Assembly (NCBI RefSeq): GCF_020026455.1 | Contig: NZ_JAHHQJ010000002.1 | Span: 62,001 to 126,000 of the forward strand | DNA from: Alistipes sp. | GTDB lineage: Bacteria; Bacteroidota; Bacteroidia; Bacteroidales; Rikenellaceae | DNA: 64,000 bases | Reading direction: 5' to 3' | Translations under genes and position numbers: made by a program | In this document: piece by piece, positions 61,708 through 64,000 of the stretch | Layout of the letters: every line of letters begins with the position of its first letter | Numbering within the stretch: the stretch's first letter is position 1 | The notes under the pieces: generated by a model | Told to the model about the DNA's origin: nothing | What the model saw: the letters and a program-made list of their open reading frames with translations, nothing else | Database searches by the model: none

Positions 61708-64000
61708 GGTTTTTCCTCCGTTTTTTGACGTTCGCGGCGCTGTTCGAAGCGGCCGATCTTCCCGACGAAATAGTAGAGCGCAGGGTAGACGAAGATACCC
61801 AGCAGCGTGGCGAAGAGCATGCCGCCCACAAGGGCCACACCCATGATGTTGCGGGCCGTGGCGTAGACGCCGCTGGCGAAGACAAGGGGCATGACGCCCA
61901 GAATGAAGGCGAAGGCGGTCATGATGATCGGTCTCACACGCAGTTTTGCGGCTCCGACGGCGGCCTCCATCAGCGACACGCCCTGCCGGCGGAACAGCCG
62001 GTCGGCGTATTCGACGACCAGAATAGCATTCTTGGCCGCCAGTCCGACCAGCATGACGAGCGAGATCTGCATGTAGATATCGTTGACATACAGGCTGCTT
62101 ATCAGATGCGCGCCGCCGACGAACAGCACGGCGCCCAGCACGGCCACCGGAACGCTCATCAGGATCGCCAGCGGCAGACCCCACGATTCGTAGAGGGCCG
62201 CCAGCGCGAGGAAGACGAACACAAGGGCCAGCACATAGACCATCGCTCCTCCCTTCGCGGCTTTGGCCTGCTGGTAGGAGGTCCCGCTCCACGCCGTGCC
62301 GATGTCGTCGGGCAGCACTCCGGCGGCCGTGGCGGTGATCGCATCCATGACGGTCGTCGTCGAGGCCCCTTCCGCAGGGGTCACGGTGAGCGAGACGGAA
62401 CGGTAGAGGTTGAACTGCGAGACGTACTCCACACCCACGGTGTCCACCACGTCGACGAGCGACGCCACGGGGACGCTCTCGCCCGAGGCCGAAGTGACGT
62501 AGTAGCTCTCCAGCGACCGCCGGTCGAGGCGGTAGTCGGGCGCCGCCTGGATGTAGGTCTGGTAGAGCTTGCCGAAGCGGGTGAAATTGTTGATGTAGCT
62601 GCCGCCCAGCAGGGTCGCCAGCTCGCCGTAGAGCGTCCCGAGGTCCACACCGGCGGCCAGTGCCTGCTGCTTGTCGACATGCAGCCGCCGCTGGGGAACT
62701 CCGGCGGCAAACGGCGTGGAAACCGCGCCGACAGCGGGATTCCCGCGCAGCGAATCCATCAGCCGCGCGGCGTTTTCCATCAGGTAGGCCGTGCCGCGCC
62801 CCTCGAGGTCCTGCACCTCGACCGAGACGCCCGAGGTGACGCCCAGCCCGGGGATCGAAGGCGGAATGAAGGCATAGCATTCGGCCCCCGGGACCGCGAC
62901 GTAAAGCTCCCCGGTGAGCCGCCGGGCGATCTGCATGGCCGAGAGCTTGCGGTCTGAGTAGTCGACGAGCTTGACGAAGATGATGCCGCTCGACGTCGAG
63001 GCGATGCCGGCCATCATGTTGAATCCCGCGGCAAACGAGGTCGAGGCGACTTCGGGAAGTGTGCGGATCACGGCGTCGGCATCGGCCATCGCCCGCCGGG
63101 TCACCTGCAGCGACGAGGCTTCGGGGGTCGAGACCATCACCATCACATAGCCCTGATCCTCCTCGGGGAGGAAGCCCGCGGGCAGCTTGCGCCACATGAC
63201 GAAGATCACCCCGAGGAGCACGGCCACGAACAGACCTGTGCGCGCGACATGGCGCATCAGCAAGGGCGTGAAGGCCGTGTAGCGCTCCATCTGCCGTGCG
63301 AACCAGCGGTTGAAGGCGGCGAAGAATCCCCTCTGCGGCGATTCCCGGCGGCGCAGCAGCAGGGCGCAGAGTGCCGGCGAGAGCGTCAGGGCGTTGAAGG
63401 CCGAGAGGAGTACCGAGACGGCGATCGTCACGGAGAAGCGCTGGAACAGCCGCCCCGTGATGCCGTCGGTGAACGACACGGGGACGAATACGGCCAGCAG
63501 CACGACGGTCGTGGCGATGATCGGCGAAGCCACGTTGCGCATGGCCTCCAGCGCCGCCTCGCGGGGTTTGAGTCCCCGTTCGATATTGAGCTGCGCGGCC
63601 TCGACGACGACGATGGCGTCGTCGACCACCAGCCCGATGGCCAGCACCAGTCCCAGCAGCGAGATGATGTTGATGGAGAATCCCAGCAGCGGGAAGAGCG
63701 CGAAGGCGCCGACGAGCGACACGGGGATCGCCACCAGAGGAATGAGCGTCGCGCGCCAGTCCTGGAGGAAGAGGTAGATGATGCACACGACGAGGACGAG
63801 GGCGATGACGAGCGTGCGGAAGATGTCCTTCACGCCGGATTTGATGCTCGTGGTGCCGTCGACGATCAGGGCGGCCCCGATGCCGTCCGGAAACCGATTC
63901 GAGAGGCTCGACATCGCGTCCCTGACCTTGGCGCCCACGGCCACGGCGTTGCTGCCCGGCTGCTGGTAAACGACGATCATGGCCGTCGGGGCGCCCTCGT
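61704..64000 (-). CDS. RND efflux pump inner-membrane subunit (partial)
   Basis: The C-terminal 765 residues or so of an HAE1/AcrB-type pump; the N-terminus lies beyond the right edge. Seen: VVYQQPGSNAV near the edge, membrane helices FRTLVIALVLVVCIIYLFLQ, the proton-relay segment LSLLGLVLAIGLVVDDAIVVVE, the porter motif FPEEDQGYVMV-like FLPEEDQGYVMV, and LVMLVGLAAKNAILVVEYAD with FAFILGVMPLVFASG. Exports drugs, bile salts or similar compounds using the proton gradient. Its stop overlaps the start of the outer-membrane factor. Confidence 0.92.
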   Translation of the reverse strand, partial: EGAPTAMIVVYQQPGSNAVAVGAKVRDAMSSLSNRFPDGIGAALIVDGTTSIKSGVKDIFRTLVIALVLVVCIIYLFLQDWRATLIPLVAIPVSLVGAFALFPLLGFSINIISLLGLVLAIGLVVDDAIVVVEAAQLNIERGLKPREAALEAMRNVASPIIATTVVLLAVFVPVSFTDGITGRLFQRFSVTIAVSVLLSAFNALTLSPALCALLLRRRESPQRGFFAAFNRWFARQMERYTAFTPLLMRHVARTGLFVAVLLGVIFVMWRKLPAGFLPEEDQGYVMVMVSTPEASSLQVTRRAMADADAVIRTLPEVASTSFAAGFNMMAGIASTSSGIIFVKLVDYSDRKLSAMQIARRLTGELYVAVPGAECYAFIPPSIPGLGVTSGVSVEVQDLEGRGTAYLMENAARLMDSLRGNPAVGAVSTPFAAGVPQRRLHVDKQQALAAGVDLGTLYGELATLLGGSYINNFTRFGKLYQTYIQAAPDYRLDRRSLESYYVTSASGESVPVASLVDVVDTVGVEYVSQFNLYRSVSLTVTPAEGASTTTVMDAITATAAGVLPDDIGTAWSGTSYQQAKAAKGGAMVYVLALVFVFLALAALYESWGLPLAILMSVPVAVLGAVLFVGGAHLISSLYVNDIYMQISLVMLVGLAAKNAILVVEYADRLFRRQGVSLMEAAVGAAKLRVRPIIMTAFAFILGVMPLVFASGVYATARNIMGVALVGGMLFATLLGIFVYPALYYFVGKIGRFEQRRERQKTEEKP

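Noticed and set aside
1..64000. CRISPR arrays or rRNA genes
   Set aside because: No regular spacer-repeat pattern and no rRNA sequence were seen.

Overview
The window comes from a Bacteroidetes chromosome, most likely a gut Alistipes/Rikenellaceae-type genome. Evidence: a SusC/SusD pair, many TonB-dependent receptors, HmuY-type haem uptake, a FeoA-FeoB fusion with its small Cys-rich partner, few Shine-Dalgarno sequences, and repeated Bacteroidetes-type promoters (TTG, 18-20 nt, TAnnTTTG). Most of it is GC-rich. Two stretches look different: a decayed segment at about 24.8-27.7 kb and an AT-rich segment at about 37.1-38.8 kb. The genus is an inference.

Layout. 0.4-3.2 kb: a small His-rich membrane protein and a TonB receptor, probably for metal uptake. 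3.6-4.4 kb: exonuclease III. 4.7-24.7 kb: the most striking block, a polysaccharide-utilization-like locus rich in phosphoesterases. A minus-strand run encodes a ROK sugar kinase, calcineurin-like phosphoesterase, GH63/trehalase-like glycosidase, a GDPD-like/alkaline-phosphatase fusion, an EEP-family phosphoesterase, a GH92 alpha-mannosidase and an alkaline-phosphatase-superfamily phosphodiesterase. The last two share the same accessory tail (chitobiase-C-like plus PA14-like). Divergently there is a XylR-like LacI/AraC regulator, then SusC, SusD, a second EEP phosphoesterase and an unknown lipoprotein. I infer a target that is a phosphorylated, mannose-containing glycan (phosphomannan, GPI-like glycan or glycosyl-inositol-phosphate).

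24.8-27.7 kb is a gene graveyard with remnants of surface proteins and one intact 32-residue Cys-rich frame. 27.75-34.8 kb is a haem operon: lipoprotein, HmuR-like receptor, HmuY-like lipoprotein, two paralogous polytopic membrane proteins and a PepSY-type membrane protein, with no HmuS or ABC transporter nearby. 34.8-39.8 kb is bracketed by an 83-bp imperfect direct repeat, next to a frameshifted integrase and tRNA-Asp, and carries an S41-like peptidase, an ankyrin lipoprotein and a small membrane protein; it may be an eroded integrative element.

40-64 kb is mostly core: rsmD with DUF3822, a RecD-like helicase, a uracil-DNA-glycosylase-like protein, mutS, udk, gyrB, an FtsE-like ATPase, tmRNA, a phosphoesterase/beta-propeller fusion, purT, a cyclophilin, an aminotransferase, lrgAB, the feo genes, and an RND efflux outer-membrane protein and pump, the pump running off the right edge.
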